DNA from: JBMOOG01 sp049324535
GTDB taxonomy: Bacteria; Pseudomonadota; Alphaproteobacteria; Rhodobacterales; Rhodobacteraceae
Length of the DNA stretch: 64,000 nt
Direction: 5' to 3'
Assembly: GCA_049324535.1 (NCBI GenBank)
Contig: JBMOOG010000001.1
Location: 681,153-745,152, forward strand
In this document: positions 40,024 through 49,094 of the stretch, piece by piece
Layout of the letters: each line of letters starts with the position of its first letter
Numbering within the stretch: position 1 is the first letter of the stretch
Position numbers and translations under genes: made by a program
The notes under the pieces: model-generated
What the model saw: only the letters and a program-made list of their open reading frames with translations
Databases searched by the model: none
Told to the model about the DNA's origin: nothing

Positions 40024-42153
40024 ATGAGCAAGACACCCGCCGACTGGCAGGCGCTCGCCGCGAAGGAGCTGAAGGGCCGGGCGCCCGAGAGCCTGACTTG
40101 GCACACGCTGGAAGGAATCCCGGTCAAGCCGCTCTACACGGCCGAGGACGTGGCCGGCCTGCCGCAGATGGGAGAGCTTCCGGGGTTTGCACCCTTCACC
40201 CGCGGGGTCCGGGCGACGATGTATGCGGGCCGGCCCTGGACGATCCGTCAGTATGCGGGGTTCTCCACCGCCGAGGAGTCCAACGCCTTCTACCGCAAGG
40301 CCCTGGCCGCGGGGCAGCAGGGCGTGTCGGTCGCCTTCGACCTCGCCACCCATCGCGGCTACGACAGCGACCATCCGCGCGTGGTGGGGGATGTGGGAAA
40401 GGCCGGCGTCGCCATCGACAGCGTCGAGGACATGAAGATCCTCTTCGACGGCATCCCGCTCGACAAGGTCAGCGTGTCGATGACCATGAACGGCGCGGTG
40501 ATCCCGGTGCTCGCGAACTTCATCGTGACCGGCGAGGAACAGGGCGTTTCGCGTGCGGCGCTGTCGGGGACCATCCAGAACGACATCCTCAAGGAGTTCA
40601 TGGTCCGCAACACCTACATCTACCCGCCGGAACCCTCGATGCGGATCATCGCCGACATCATCGAATACACGGCGCGCGAGATGCCGCGGTTCAACTCGAT
40701 CTCGATTTCGGGCTACCACATGCAGGAGGCGGGGGCGAACCTCGTTCAGGAACTCGCCTTCACCTTGGCCGACGGGCGCGAATACGTGCGCGCCGCCCTT
40801 GCGCGCGGCATGGATGTCGACGCCTTCGCCGGCCGGCTCTCCTTCTTCTTCGCGATCGGCATGAACTTCTTCATGGAGGCGGCCAAGCTCCGGGCGGCGC
40901 GGATGCTCTGGTGCCGGATCATGACCGGCTTCGGGGCGAAGAAGCCCGAAAGCCTGATGCTGCGCACCCATTGCCAGACCTCGGGCGTGAGCCTGCAGGA
41001 GCAGGACCCCTACAACAACGTCATCCGCACCGCCTACGAGGCGATGGCGGCGGCGCTTGGCGGCACCCAGTCGCTGCACACCAACGCGCTGGACGAGGCG
41101 ATCGCGCTGCCGACCGAATTCTCGGCGCGGATCGCCCGCAACACGCAACTGATCCTGCAGGAGGAGACCGGGATCACCCATGTCGTCGATCCGCTGGCCG
41201 GCAGCTACTACGTCGAGAGCCTGACGGCGGAACTGGCCGAGAAGGCCTGGGCGCTGATCGAGGAGGTCGAGGCGATGGGCGGCATGACCAAGGCGGTCGC
41301 CACGGGGATGCCGAAGCTGCGGATCGAGGAGACGGCCGCGCGCCGGCAGGCGATGATCGACCGCGGCGAAGAGGTGATCGTCGGGGTCAACAAGTACCGG
41401 CTGGCCGAGCAGGATCCGATCGACATTCTCGACATCGACAACATGGCGGTGCGCGATGCGCAGATCGCGCGGCTGACCGCGACACGCGCGGGACGCGATG
41501 CCGGCCGGGTGCAGGCGGCGCTGGATGAGTTGACCCGGCGCGCGGCCGAGGGTGGAAACCTCCTCGAGGCGGCGGTCGAGGCCGCGCGGGCGCGGGCGAG
41601 CGTGGGAGAGATCTCGATGGCAATGGAAAAGGTGTTCGGCCGTCACCGCGCCGAAGTGAAGACGCTGGCCGGGGTCTATGGGGCCGCCTATGAGGGCGAC
41701 GCCGAATTCGCCGCGATCCAGAAGGATGTCGCCGCCTTTGCCGAGGCCGAGGGCCGGCGGCCGCGGATGCTGGTGGTCAAGATGGGCCAGGACGGCCACG
41801 ACCGCGGCGCCAAGGTCATCGCGACGGCCTTCGCCGACATCGGCTTCGACGTCGACGTGGGCCCGCTTTTCCAGACGCCCGAAGAGGCGGCGCAGGACGC
41901 GGTCGACAATGACGTGCACGTGGTCGGAATCTCGAGCCAGGCGGCCGGCCACAAGACGCTGGCGCCCAAGCTGATCGAGGCGCTGAAGGCCAAGGGCGCC
42001 GAGGATATCCTCGTCATCTGCGGCGGCGTCATTCCGCAGCAGGACTACGATTTCCTGAAGGCGGCGGGGGTCAAGGCGATCTTCGGCCCGGGCACGAACA
42101 TTCCGGCGGCGGCGCAGGACATCCTGCGGCTGATCCGCGAGGCGCGGGGCTGA
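40024..42153 (+). CDS. Methylmalonyl-CoA mutase
   Basis: Encodes 709 residues. It isomerises (R)-methylmalonyl-CoA to succinyl-CoA with adenosylcobalamin. The substrate domain has TRGVRATMYAGRPWTIRQYAGFSTAEESN and the SGYHMQEAGANLVQELAF segment. The C-terminal cobalamin domain has the DGHDRG motif with His592 as the lower axial ligand, followed by SSQAAGHKT and GVIPQQDYDFL. It completes the propionyl-CoA to succinyl-CoA route begun by PccAB. The ATG at 40024 was used; another in-frame ATG lies nine bases upstream. The epimerase is not in the window. Confidence 0.96.
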   Translation: MSKTPADWQALAAKELKGRAPESLTWHTLEGIPVKPLYTAEDVAGLPQMGELPGFAPFTRGVRATMYAGRPWTIRQYAGFSTAEESNAFYRKALAAGQQGVSVAFDLATHRGYDSDHPRVVGDVGKAGVAIDSVEDMKILFDGIPLDKVSVSMTMNGAVIPVLANFIVTGEEQGVSRAALSGTIQNDILKEFMVRNTYIYPPEPSMRIIADIIEYTAREMPRFNSISISGYHMQEAGANLVQELAFTLADGREYVRAALARGMDVDAFAGRLSFFFAIGMNFFMEAAKLRAARMLWCRIMTGFGAKKPESLMLRTHCQTSGVSLQEQDPYNNVIRTAYEAMAAALGGTQSLHTNALDEAIALPTEFSARIARNTQLILQEETGITHVVDPLAGSYYVESLTAELAEKAWALIEEVEAMGGMTKAVATGMPKLRIEETAARRQAMIDRGEEVIVGVNKYRLAEQDPIDILDIDNMAVRDAQIARLTATRAGRDAGRVQAALDELTRRAAEGGNLLEAAVEAARARASVGEISMAMEKVFGRHRAEVKTLAGVYGAAYEGDAEFAAIQKDVAAFAEAEGRRPRMLVVKMGQDGHDRGAKVIATAFADIGFDVDVGPLFQTPEEAAQDAVDNDVHVVGISSQAAGHKTLAPKLIEALKAKGAEDILVICGGVIPQQDYDFLKAAGVKAIFGPGTNIPAAAQDILRLIREARG

Positions 42154-42165
42154 GTTTTCGGTCGG

Positions 42166-42966
42166 TCAGTGCAGGCTGCGGGGCCTGCCGGCCGGCTGAC
42201 GCGCGCGCGCCGCGACCGGCGGGACCAGGTGGGCGCCGCTCAGCGCCTGCGTGAGCTTGGCGTCGAGTTCGTGCGACAGATCCTCGAGCGCCTTGCCCTC
42301 GACCCCGACCGGACCCTCCGGCGCGGCCGGGCTCGAGAGGCTGCGGCGGACGGTGTCGCCGACGACATCCAGAAGCCGCGCCTCGTCGATGCCCAGCGCG
42401 TCGGCCCATTGCAGAGCGCTGCGCTTCATGGTCGCGGTGGTGGCGGCGATGATGTCGTGCAACCCCTTGGTGGCCATGCCGCTGCCGAACTCCCCCATGC
42501 GGTCGATGCGGCCGAGCGCCGACAGGATCGGTCCGACCCGCCGGACGTCGTCCTCGCTTCCCCCCACCAGAAGCGTCATCCGCCCGGTTCGGGCCGCGCG
42601 CGGGCTGCCCGACACCGGCGCGTCGATCAGCGCGATGCGCGCCGGAATCCGGGCGCGCAGCGCGCGCACGTAACGCGGCGAAAGCGTCGAGAGGATGACG
42701 ATGGTCCTGAGATCGCGGGCCTGGCGGACCAGCGCCTGATCCTCGAAGAGAAGCGCCTCGCAGGCCGCGATGTCGCGCACCGCCACCAGCAGGGTCTCGA
42801 GCCCGGCGGCAAAGGCGGCGGCGTCACCGGTGATGGCCGCGGCGACGTCCCGCGGACCTTCGGCCGCGCGGGGATCGAAGCCGCGCGCGGCAAAGCCGGC
42901 CTCGCGCAGGCGTGCAAGAACAGGGGCCCCGGTGCGCCCGCACCCGGCCAGTCCGATACCGTCCAT
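42166..42966 (-). CDS. NAD(P)-dependent beta-hydroxyacid dehydrogenase-like protein
   Basis: Encodes 266 residues of the 3-hydroxyisobutyrate dehydrogenase superfamily. The N-terminal Rossmann start GLAGCGRTGAPVLARLREAGF (about 5-25) is slightly altered from GxGxxG. The central LIDAPVSGSPRAARTGRMTLLVGG segment is the substrate-binding signature. The catalytic-type lysine is in ATKGLHDIIAA (about 165). The C-terminus is short and proline/arginine-rich. The substrate is unknown. It is convergent with the mutase gene and lies 12 bases from an ATPase gene. Confidence 0.8.
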   Translation of the reverse strand: MDGIGLAGCGRTGAPVLARLREAGFAARGFDPRAAEGPRDVAAAITGDAAAFAAGLETLLVAVRDIAACEALLFEDQALVRQARDLRTIVILSTLSPRYVRALRARIPARIALIDAPVSGSPRAARTGRMTLLVGGSEDDVRRVGPILSALGRIDRMGEFGSGMATKGLHDIIAATTATMKRSALQWADALGIDEARLLDVVGDTVRRSLSSPAAPEGPVGVEGKALEDLSHELDAKLTQALSGAHLVPPVAARARQPAGRPRSLH

Positions 42967-42978
42967 TGTGTCAGTCCG

Positions 42979-44313
42979 TCAGTGGGTGATCTTTTCTTCG
43001 CGCACGAACATGTTGGCCCAGGCGCGGTCGATCAGATCGGGAGTCATCTGGTAGGGAATGCCTTCGAAGTTGCAGATCGCGATCATCTGGTCGATGAGGA
43101 ACACCGGCTGATAGTTCGCGTAGACATTGTCGATGGTCGGGTATTTGACCTTCAGAAGGTGAAGAAGGGCTTTCTCGTCCAGCGGCATCTTCTTCTTCTT
43201 GGCGACCATGGCGAAGATCTTGAGGAAGTTCTCCTGGCTCGGGCCGTCGATCTTGATCTTGAAGAAGATCCGGCGCAGCGCCGCCTTGTCGAAGATCTCG
43301 TTGGGGTGGAAGTTCGTCGAGAAGATCACCAGCGTGTCGAAGGGCACCTCGAACTTCTCGCCCGATTGCAGGGCAAGGATGTCGCGGCTTTCCTCGAGAG
43401 GCACGATCCAGCGGTTGACGATCTTCTGCGGGGGTTCCGCCTGGCGTCCGAGGTCGTCGATGATGAACACGCCGCCGGTCGCCTTCATCTGCAGCGAGGC
43501 GGTGTAGGTCCGCGCGGTCGGGTTGTAGGTGAGGTCGAGCATGTCGAGCGACAGCTCGCCGCCGGTGATGACGGTCGGGCGTTCGCACAGGACATAGCGG
43601 TTGTCGAAGCGGTTCGAGGACCGGCGCAGGCTGTTCGGGTCATCGACGCTGGCCTCGGCCGCCGAATGCACGATCGGGTCATAGACGGTGATGACCTGGC
43701 CGGCGTATTCGATGGCGCGCGGCACGAAGATCTTGTCGCCGATCGCGTCCCGGATCCCGTTCGAGATCGACGACTTGCCGTTGCCGGGCGGGCCGTACAT
43801 CAGGATCGACCGCCCCGACCCGACCGCCGGGCCGAGATGGTCGAGAAGCGCGGGCGGCAGGATCAGGTGCCCCATCGCCCGGGTCAGCTGGTCGCGGGTC
43901 ATGGTGATGTTGCGGATCGACTGACGCTTGACCTGCTCGCGGTATTTCTCGAGCGGCACCGGCATCGCGCCGTAATATTCCGACTGGCTGAGGGCGTCGA
44001 GCGCGCGCGCCTTCCCGGCGTCGGCCAGCTGATAGCCCATCTCGCCGCCCGAGTTCGCGTGCAGCGTGCCCGTCGCCTCGAGCAGGCGCTGACTGCGCGC
44101 GAGGTCGATCAGCTCCTGGGTGACGGGGATCGGCAAGGCCACCGTGCGCGCGATCTCGGACACGGTTTCCAGGTTCATGCGGAACATGGTCTTGAGCAGG
44201 ATGTCCCGCATCATCACCATGCTGAGGCCGGTGTCGGCCATCGACCGCGGCGGCACCGGCGGCTGGACGTTCGTCGCCGGAGCGGAAGACACCGGATTGG
44301 TCTGGACGTTCAT
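42979..44313 (-). CDS. AAA-type ATPase
   Basis: Encodes 444 residues. The N-terminal quarter (about 30-130) is helical and contains a winged-helix-like part. The ATPase core has Walker A GPPGNGKSS at 174-182, Walker B GVFIIDDLGR at about 276-285, and sensor-like IFSTNFHPNEIFDKAALRR. No membrane segment is seen. Close relatives occur beside tad loci in this bacterial group, by inference, but no specific function is known. It shares direction with the oxidoreductase gene downstream and is divergent from a large membrane protein gene. Confidence 0.8.
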   Translation of the reverse strand: MNVQTNPVSSAPATNVQPPVPPRSMADTGLSMVMMRDILLKTMFRMNLETVSEIARTVALPIPVTQELIDLARSQRLLEATGTLHANSGGEMGYQLADAGKARALDALSQSEYYGAMPVPLEKYREQVKRQSIRNITMTRDQLTRAMGHLILPPALLDHLGPAVGSGRSILMYGPPGNGKSSISNGIRDAIGDKIFVPRAIEYAGQVITVYDPIVHSAAEASVDDPNSLRRSSNRFDNRYVLCERPTVITGGELSLDMLDLTYNPTARTYTASLQMKATGGVFIIDDLGRQAEPPQKIVNRWIVPLEESRDILALQSGEKFEVPFDTLVIFSTNFHPNEIFDKAALRRIFFKIKIDGPSQENFLKIFAMVAKKKKMPLDEKALLHLLKVKYPTIDNVYANYQPVFLIDQMIAICNFEGIPYQMTPDLIDRAWANMFVREEKITH

Positions 44314-44456
44314 TGCCCGCGCCCCCCGATTGTTCCCACTTTTGTCGGAATTCGACCCTGTCTCTGCCTTTGTGCCATTTTAGTTTCCGCACTACCCACT
44401 GAGCAGGCAATGTGCCGGTCCAATGTGGCCAAATGATGGAACCGAGGGCAGGCATT

Positions 44457-46094
44457 ATGGACAGAAGACGACCGACCGCCGGGGTGCTGACGCTGGGCCT
44501 TCTGGCGCTGGTCGCGGTGCTCGGGGGCCTGTCGCTCCTCAAGGGCGGCTTCTACATCGGCAAGCACGAGGGCGACACGCTGCACCTTGCGGAGCTGGTG
44601 CTGCGGATGGGGCAGGGCGAGTGGCCGCACCTCGACTTCATGACGCCGATCGGGGTGCTGGCGATCGCGCCGATGGCGCTGTTCGTGGCGCTCGGGCAGG
44701 GGTTCGGGCACGCCATCGTGCTGTCGCAGATCCTGGTCGCGCTGGTCCTGCTGCCGGCGACGGTCTGGATCGCCACCAGCCGGCTGCGCGGCGTCTGGGC
44801 CTGGCTTTACGGCGCCTTTGTCATGGTGCTCTGCCTCGCGCTGGTGCACGGCGAGGCCAATGTCGCGGTGTCGATCTCGATGCACTACAACCGCTGGGCC
44901 TGGGCGGTCACCTATCTGCTGCTGCCGGTCGTGATGATCGCCCCCGCGCGGGAACGGCCCTGGCCGGACGGGGCGATCCTGGGGCTCGGGGTCGCCGCTC
45001 TGGCGCTCATCAAGGTCACCTATGTGGTGGCGGTGTTTCCGGGCCTGCTGATCGGGCTGATTGCGCGCCGGTGGTGGCGGACGACGGCGGTGGCGGCGGC
45101 GGCGGGCCTTCTGGCGGCGGGCCTTCTGACCGCGCTTGCCGGGCCGGAGTTCTGGCTGGCCTATGTGGCCGACCTGCGGACCGTCGCCTCGACCGACATC
45201 CGCCCCAACCCGGGCGAGTCGCTCGCCGCCGTGGTCGCGTCACCGGCCTGGTTCGGCGCCAGCTTCACGCTTCTTGCGGTCATCGTCTTCCTGCGTCAGG
45301 CCGGACGGATGACCGAAGGCATGGTTCTCCTGTTCCTGATGCCCGGCCTTTTCTACATCACCTACCAGAACTACGGGAACGACCCCCAGTGGCTGATGCT
45401 GGTCGCGATCCTGGCGCTGGCGCTGCGGCCCGACACGCCGGTCCGCAACCGGCTGGGCTGGGACATGGGGCAGGCGCTCGGCTATGCGGGGGCGGCGGCC
45501 ATCGCCTTCGGGCTCGGGTCCGCGCTCAATCTCGCCTACAGCCCGCTGCGCCACGCAGCCACCGACACCGACAAGATGGCGCCGCTTCTGTCGCGGCTGC
45601 CGGCCCACGCCGACGTGCGGGCCTACGAGAACCGCATCTACGGGATCAACACCAGCCTGGCCGCGGACGGGCCCGACACCCCCTTTGCCGCCTACCGGCC
45701 GCGGGCCGAGCGCAAGGACCTGACCGAGTTCGGCGGCCGGACCTGGGGCGACTGCGAGATGGCGGGAGGGCTTGACGCCTATTTCGAGGTGGTGGCCGAC
45801 GATCTCGCCGGCGCGGGCTACGCGGGCCGGGCGATCGGGGCGGCCGATCTCTTCTCGGGGTTCTGGATGTATGGCGATTTCCGGCCAGTACGGGGCGCGG
45901 CGCCGTGGAACTACGGCGTTCCCTCGGGCTTTCGCAACGCCGATTTCATCGTCCTGCCGCTCTGCCCCTTTGCCGCACAGGTCGAGACGGAACTGCTGAA
46001 GGCGATGACCCGCGACGGCTGGGGCATCCGTGTCGAGCGCAAGACCCCGGTCTACTGGCTGCTGGCGGTGACGCCGCCGCGCAACAGTCCCTGA
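44457..46094 (+). CDS. Polytopic membrane protein, possible GT-C-type glycosyltransferase
   Basis: Encodes 545 residues. About ten hydrophobic helices occupy residues 8-370, with a soluble C-terminal part (about 370-545). The loop after the first helix, GGFYIGKHEGDTLHLAELVLRMGQGEWPHLDF, has the acidic residues that are typical of dolichol/polyprenol-dependent GT-C transferases. That assignment is weak. In-frame alternative starts lie at 44436 and 44412. It is divergent from the AAA ATPase, and its end overlaps the prepilin peptidase gene by 43 bases. Confidence 0.6.
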   Translation: MDRRRPTAGVLTLGLLALVAVLGGLSLLKGGFYIGKHEGDTLHLAELVLRMGQGEWPHLDFMTPIGVLAIAPMALFVALGQGFGHAIVLSQILVALVLLPATVWIATSRLRGVWAWLYGAFVMVLCLALVHGEANVAVSISMHYNRWAWAVTYLLLPVVMIAPARERPWPDGAILGLGVAALALIKVTYVVAVFPGLLIGLIARRWWRTTAVAAAAGLLAAGLLTALAGPEFWLAYVADLRTVASTDIRPNPGESLAAVVASPAWFGASFTLLAVIVFLRQAGRMTEGMVLLFLMPGLFYITYQNYGNDPQWLMLVAILALALRPDTPVRNRLGWDMGQALGYAGAAAIAFGLGSALNLAYSPLRHAATDTDKMAPLLSRLPAHADVRAYENRIYGINTSLAADGPDTPFAAYRPRAERKDLTEFGGRTWGDCEMAGGLDAYFEVVADDLAGAGYAGRAIGAADLFSGFWMYGDFRPVRGAAPWNYGVPSGFRNADFIVLPLCPFAAQVETELLKAMTRDGWGIRVERKTPVYWLLAVTPPRNSP

Positions 46095-46618
46095 AATCCG
46101 GCCAGAAGCGACGGGAAGGCGAAGAGCGCGAGATAGAAGAGCAGGGTGCCGACCAGCGCGAGCCCCATCGGGAAATCCTTGCGCGTCCAGGACACCCAGT
46201 CGGGCGTCAGGCGGCGGACGGCCGGGATCGCCCGAAGCAGACGGTGGGCGGCGAAGGCGCCCAGAAGGAAGGCCGCGAAGACGGGAAGGATGAAATAGGC
46301 GTCCTTGGCGCGCATGAAGAGCGCCATCGCCGCCGCCCATTTGGCATCGCCCGCGCCGACGTTGGCCACCGCGTTCAGCACGAAGCCGATGGCGAGGACC
46401 ACGGCGAAGTTCGCCCAGCGCCAGATCCAGGCCTCGAAGGGCATGAACAGCAGCCCGACCACGACGAAGATCGCGATCAGCGCGATCACCGCCTTGTTCG
46501 GGATCTTCATCGTGCGCAGGTCGGACCAGGCGACCCAGAGCGACAGCGGCACGGCGAACAGCAGGAACAGCCGGTAGGCCAGGGTGACGGCGGCCTCTCC
46601 GTCATAGGGGTTGAGCAT
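46052..46618 (-). CDS. cpaA: Tad-type prepilin peptidase
   Basis: Encodes 188 residues with five or six membrane helices. It cuts the leader from Flp pilins on the cytoplasmic side of the inner membrane. The two catalytic aspartates are in WSDLRTMKIPN (about residue 33) and VGAGDAKW (about 91), the GxGD-type motif. Its C-terminus ends in the overlap with the convergent membrane protein gene. It is the last gene of the tad operon read leftward. Confidence 0.9.
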   Translation of the reverse strand: MLNPYDGEAAVTLAYRLFLLFAVPLSLWVAWSDLRTMKIPNKAVIALIAIFVVVGLLFMPFEAWIWRWANFAVVLAIGFVLNAVANVGAGDAKWAAAMALFMRAKDAYFILPVFAAFLLGAFAAHRLLRAIPAVRRLTPDWVSWTRKDFPMGLALVGTLLFYLALFAFPSLLAGFQGLLRGGVTASSQ

Positions 46619-46621
46619 GGG

Positions 46622-47479
46622 TCAGCCGGCCTTGTTGGCGTCCAGCGTCTCGAGCGCCCGCGTGGCCTCCTCGAAATACTGCGGATGGGTCTCGATCGCG
46701 TCGTTCAGAAGCGACTTTCCGGTCTGGACGTCGCCCTGCTTGATGGCGGAAAGGGCCGCCGTGTAGAGCAGTTGCGCCCGTTCGATCTGGGTCATCGGCA
46801 CAAGCGGCAGTTCGTACTGCCGCTGGGCCGAGCGGGCCAGGACCAGGTTGTTCTTGGTGGTGAAGTTCGAGCTGTCGTAGGTGATCGATTCGGCGAAGAG
46901 CTTCTCGGCGCCGACGTAATCGCCGCGGGTGAGCTTCGAGAAGCCCCAGTTGTTCAGCGTACTGGCCGGCGTGGTGGTCAGGCCGATCGCGGTCTCGTAG
47001 AACGAGTCCGCCTTCTTCCAGTTGCGGTTGGCGTCGGCCACCATCGCCTCGAGCCGGTAGCGCTCGAAGGTCTCGTAGGTCGGGGGGATCGCGTTCAGGA
47101 CCTCCTGCGCCTTCTTCCAGTCGTTCGCCCGGATCAGCGCGTCGGCGTAGTTCACGCGGTCCTCGTTGGTGCCATCGGCGCTTTCGGCGACCTGCTTCCA
47201 GACCTGCGCGCCCTCGGTCGGCTTCTTCGCCCGCACCAGCGCCTTGGCCAGGCCGCGCTTCAGCGGGATGCTGTCGGGCTTTTCGGCGACCGACCGCTGG
47301 AAATAGGCGACGCCTTCCTCCGGGTCGGCGACGGTCAGCATGATGTCGCTGAGGTTCGATTCCTCGAGGACGTTCACGCTGTCGATGGTGCGCTGGACCT
47401 CCGCCTCGGAGGATTTCTGGCAGGCGGACAGTCCGATGGCCCCTGCCAGGCAGAGGGAGATCGTGATGGGGTGGCGCAT
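46622..47479 (-). CDS. tadD: Tad-locus TPR lipoprotein
   Basis: Encodes 285 residues. The signal peptide MRHPITISLCLAGAIGLSAC ends at a lipobox Cys20. Several tetratricopeptide-like repeats follow (about 50-270). TadD lipoproteins support assembly or localisation of the secretin and pilus components. It begins 28 bases after the next TPR gene and ends three bases before cpaA, in one operon. The symbol is by position and repeat architecture. Confidence 0.82.
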   Translation of the reverse strand: MRHPITISLCLAGAIGLSACQKSSEAEVQRTIDSVNVLEESNLSDIMLTVADPEEGVAYFQRSVAEKPDSIPLKRGLAKALVRAKKPTEGAQVWKQVAESADGTNEDRVNYADALIRANDWKKAQEVLNAIPPTYETFERYRLEAMVADANRNWKKADSFYETAIGLTTTPASTLNNWGFSKLTRGDYVGAEKLFAESITYDSSNFTTKNNLVLARSAQRQYELPLVPMTQIERAQLLYTAALSAIKQGDVQTGKSLLNDAIETHPQYFEEATRALETLDANKAG

Positions 47480-47506
47480 TTGCTGCGTCCTTTGCTGCTC
47501 GGTGCC

Positions 47507-48070
47507 TCAGTTTCTGGACAGGAGCAGGTATTCCCCATACCCGCGCCGGACCAGCGAGAACTTGCTGTCATCGTGCGGATCATAGTCGGGTTTTTGCATC
47601 CGCGCGAGCGCGAGACGAAGATTTTCGCGGATTTCGTCCGATTGGCCACTGTCGAGCGCGAAGGCGGTCTGGAAGACGCGGCTGGCTTCGGCGGCCTGCC
47701 CCTTTTCCATGAGTACGACGCCGAGGTTGTTCCAGGCGGGCACGAAGGTCTGGTCGGCCTTGATCGCCCGCCGCAGCATCGTCTCGGCCTGCCCGAGCCG
47801 GCCGAGATGCAGGTCGGCCGACCCGATGGCCGACAGCACATCGACGGTAAGCCCCTGGTCCGCGGCGGCCCGGTAATAGGCCTTGAGTGCCAGCTCGTAT
47901 TCGCCGGCGGCCATCAGCCGGTGGCCCACGGTCAGCCCGTCGATCGACTCGCCCCCGCGTCCAGGGCCCGAGGGCGCATAGACCCCGTCGCCGCGCGACG
48001 AAAGGCCGCCTGCGGTACAGGCGGCCAGCGTTGCGATCGCGATCAGGACGACCGGTGCCTTTCGGCGCAT
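47507..48070 (-). CDS. Second TPR lipoprotein of the tad locus
   Basis: Encodes 187 residues with signal MRRKAPVVLIAIATLAAC and lipobox Cys18. TPR units fill about 50-165, including MAAGEYELALKAYYRAAADQG and NLGVVLMEKGQAAEASRVFQTAFAL. It is 27 bases upstream of the other TPR gene and 14 bases downstream of tadC. It likely arose by duplication of a TadD-type ancestor. It could be the true TadD, with the other gene the paralogue; the sequence cannot decide. Confidence 0.8.
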   Translation of the reverse strand: MRRKAPVVLIAIATLAACTAGGLSSRGDGVYAPSGPGRGGESIDGLTVGHRLMAAGEYELALKAYYRAAADQGLTVDVLSAIGSADLHLGRLGQAETMLRRAIKADQTFVPAWNNLGVVLMEKGQAAEASRVFQTAFALDSGQSDEIRENLRLALARMQKPDYDPHDDSKFSLVRRGYGEYLLLSRN

Positions 48071-48083
48071 GGAACCCTTCGGG

Positions 48084-49085
48084 CTATTGGCTCATCTTCT
48101 TGAACAGCTCGAACATATCGTAAAGCGACGGGCCCACAAGGATGATGAGCAGGGGCGGCACGGTGAACATCATCGTGCCGAGGGTGATCTTCGTGGGCAG
48201 CTTGTTCGCCGCTTCCTCGGCCCGCATCACGCGCTTGTCGCGCATCTCGCTGGCGTAGACGCGCAGCGCCTCGGCGATCGAGGTGCCGAAGGTCTGCGAC
48301 TGGATCATCACGGTCACGAAGGAGGCCACATCCGGCACGCCGGCACGTTCGGAAAACGCGCGAAGGACCGAGATCTTGTCCTTGCCGGCCTTCACCTCGT
48401 GCGAGACAAGCTCCAGTTCCTCGGCGAGGAACGGATAGCCCATGGCCAGTTCCTTGGACACGCGCACGATCCCCTGGTCGAGCGACTGACCGGCCTCGAC
48501 GCAGACAAGCAGCATGTCGAGCGCGTCCGGAAAGCCGTTCTGGATCTGACCCTGGCGGGCCTTCACCCGCTTTTCGACCCAGTATTTCGGCAGATAGTAG
48601 CCAAGCGCGCCGGGCACGATCACCGACAGGATCAGCGCCGTGGTCGACAACTCGCCGGTGGCCGAGGACACGATCGCGTAGATCACGCCGAAGATGAGAA
48701 AGACGATGCCGAGCGAGAACTGGATGGCGTGGAAGGTGCGCACGGCCGTCTTGCTGCGGTAGCCCGCGCGCATCATCTTCAGCCGCGCGGCGCTGAATTC
48801 CTCTTCGTTCTTCGGTTCGAGGAAGCCTGCGAACTTGTCCAGCTTGTCGGTGCCGGCGCCCATGCGCAGCGCCTTCTTGGACGGCGCACCGCCGCGTCCG
48901 GCCGCGACCGGCACCATGCCGCGCGTCGAATCCCGGAACTTGGTCAGCGGATCGACCTGCTTGCGCAGCATCGCCGGAAGCGTCGCGATGACCAGCAGAA
49001 GCCCGAGGCCCCCGAGCACGATCAGCGGGCCGAGAGGGCCCAGCCGTTCGGTCAGGAAGGTGTTCGCCGTCGTCAGGAATTCCAT
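48084..49085 (-). CDS. tadC: Tad pilus inner-membrane platform protein TadC
   Basis: Encodes 333 residues with membrane helices at about 20-40, 125-147, 150-168 and 295-320. The GspF-like domain (about 170-300) includes NGFPDALDMLLVCVEAGQSLDQGIVRVSKEL, the characteristic T2SF segment. With TadB it forms the inner-membrane platform that works with the TadA ATPase. It is ten bases downstream of tadB, in the same transcription unit. Confidence 0.92.
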   Translation of the reverse strand: MEFLTTANTFLTERLGPLGPLIVLGGLGLLLVIATLPAMLRKQVDPLTKFRDSTRGMVPVAAGRGGAPSKKALRMGAGTDKLDKFAGFLEPKNEEEFSAARLKMMRAGYRSKTAVRTFHAIQFSLGIVFLIFGVIYAIVSSATGELSTTALILSVIVPGALGYYLPKYWVEKRVKARQGQIQNGFPDALDMLLVCVEAGQSLDQGIVRVSKELAMGYPFLAEELELVSHEVKAGKDKISVLRAFSERAGVPDVASFVTVMIQSQTFGTSIAEALRVYASEMRDKRVMRAEEAANKLPTKITLGTMMFTVPPLLIILVGPSLYDMFELFKKMSQ

Positions 49086-49094
49086 GCCAGCCCC

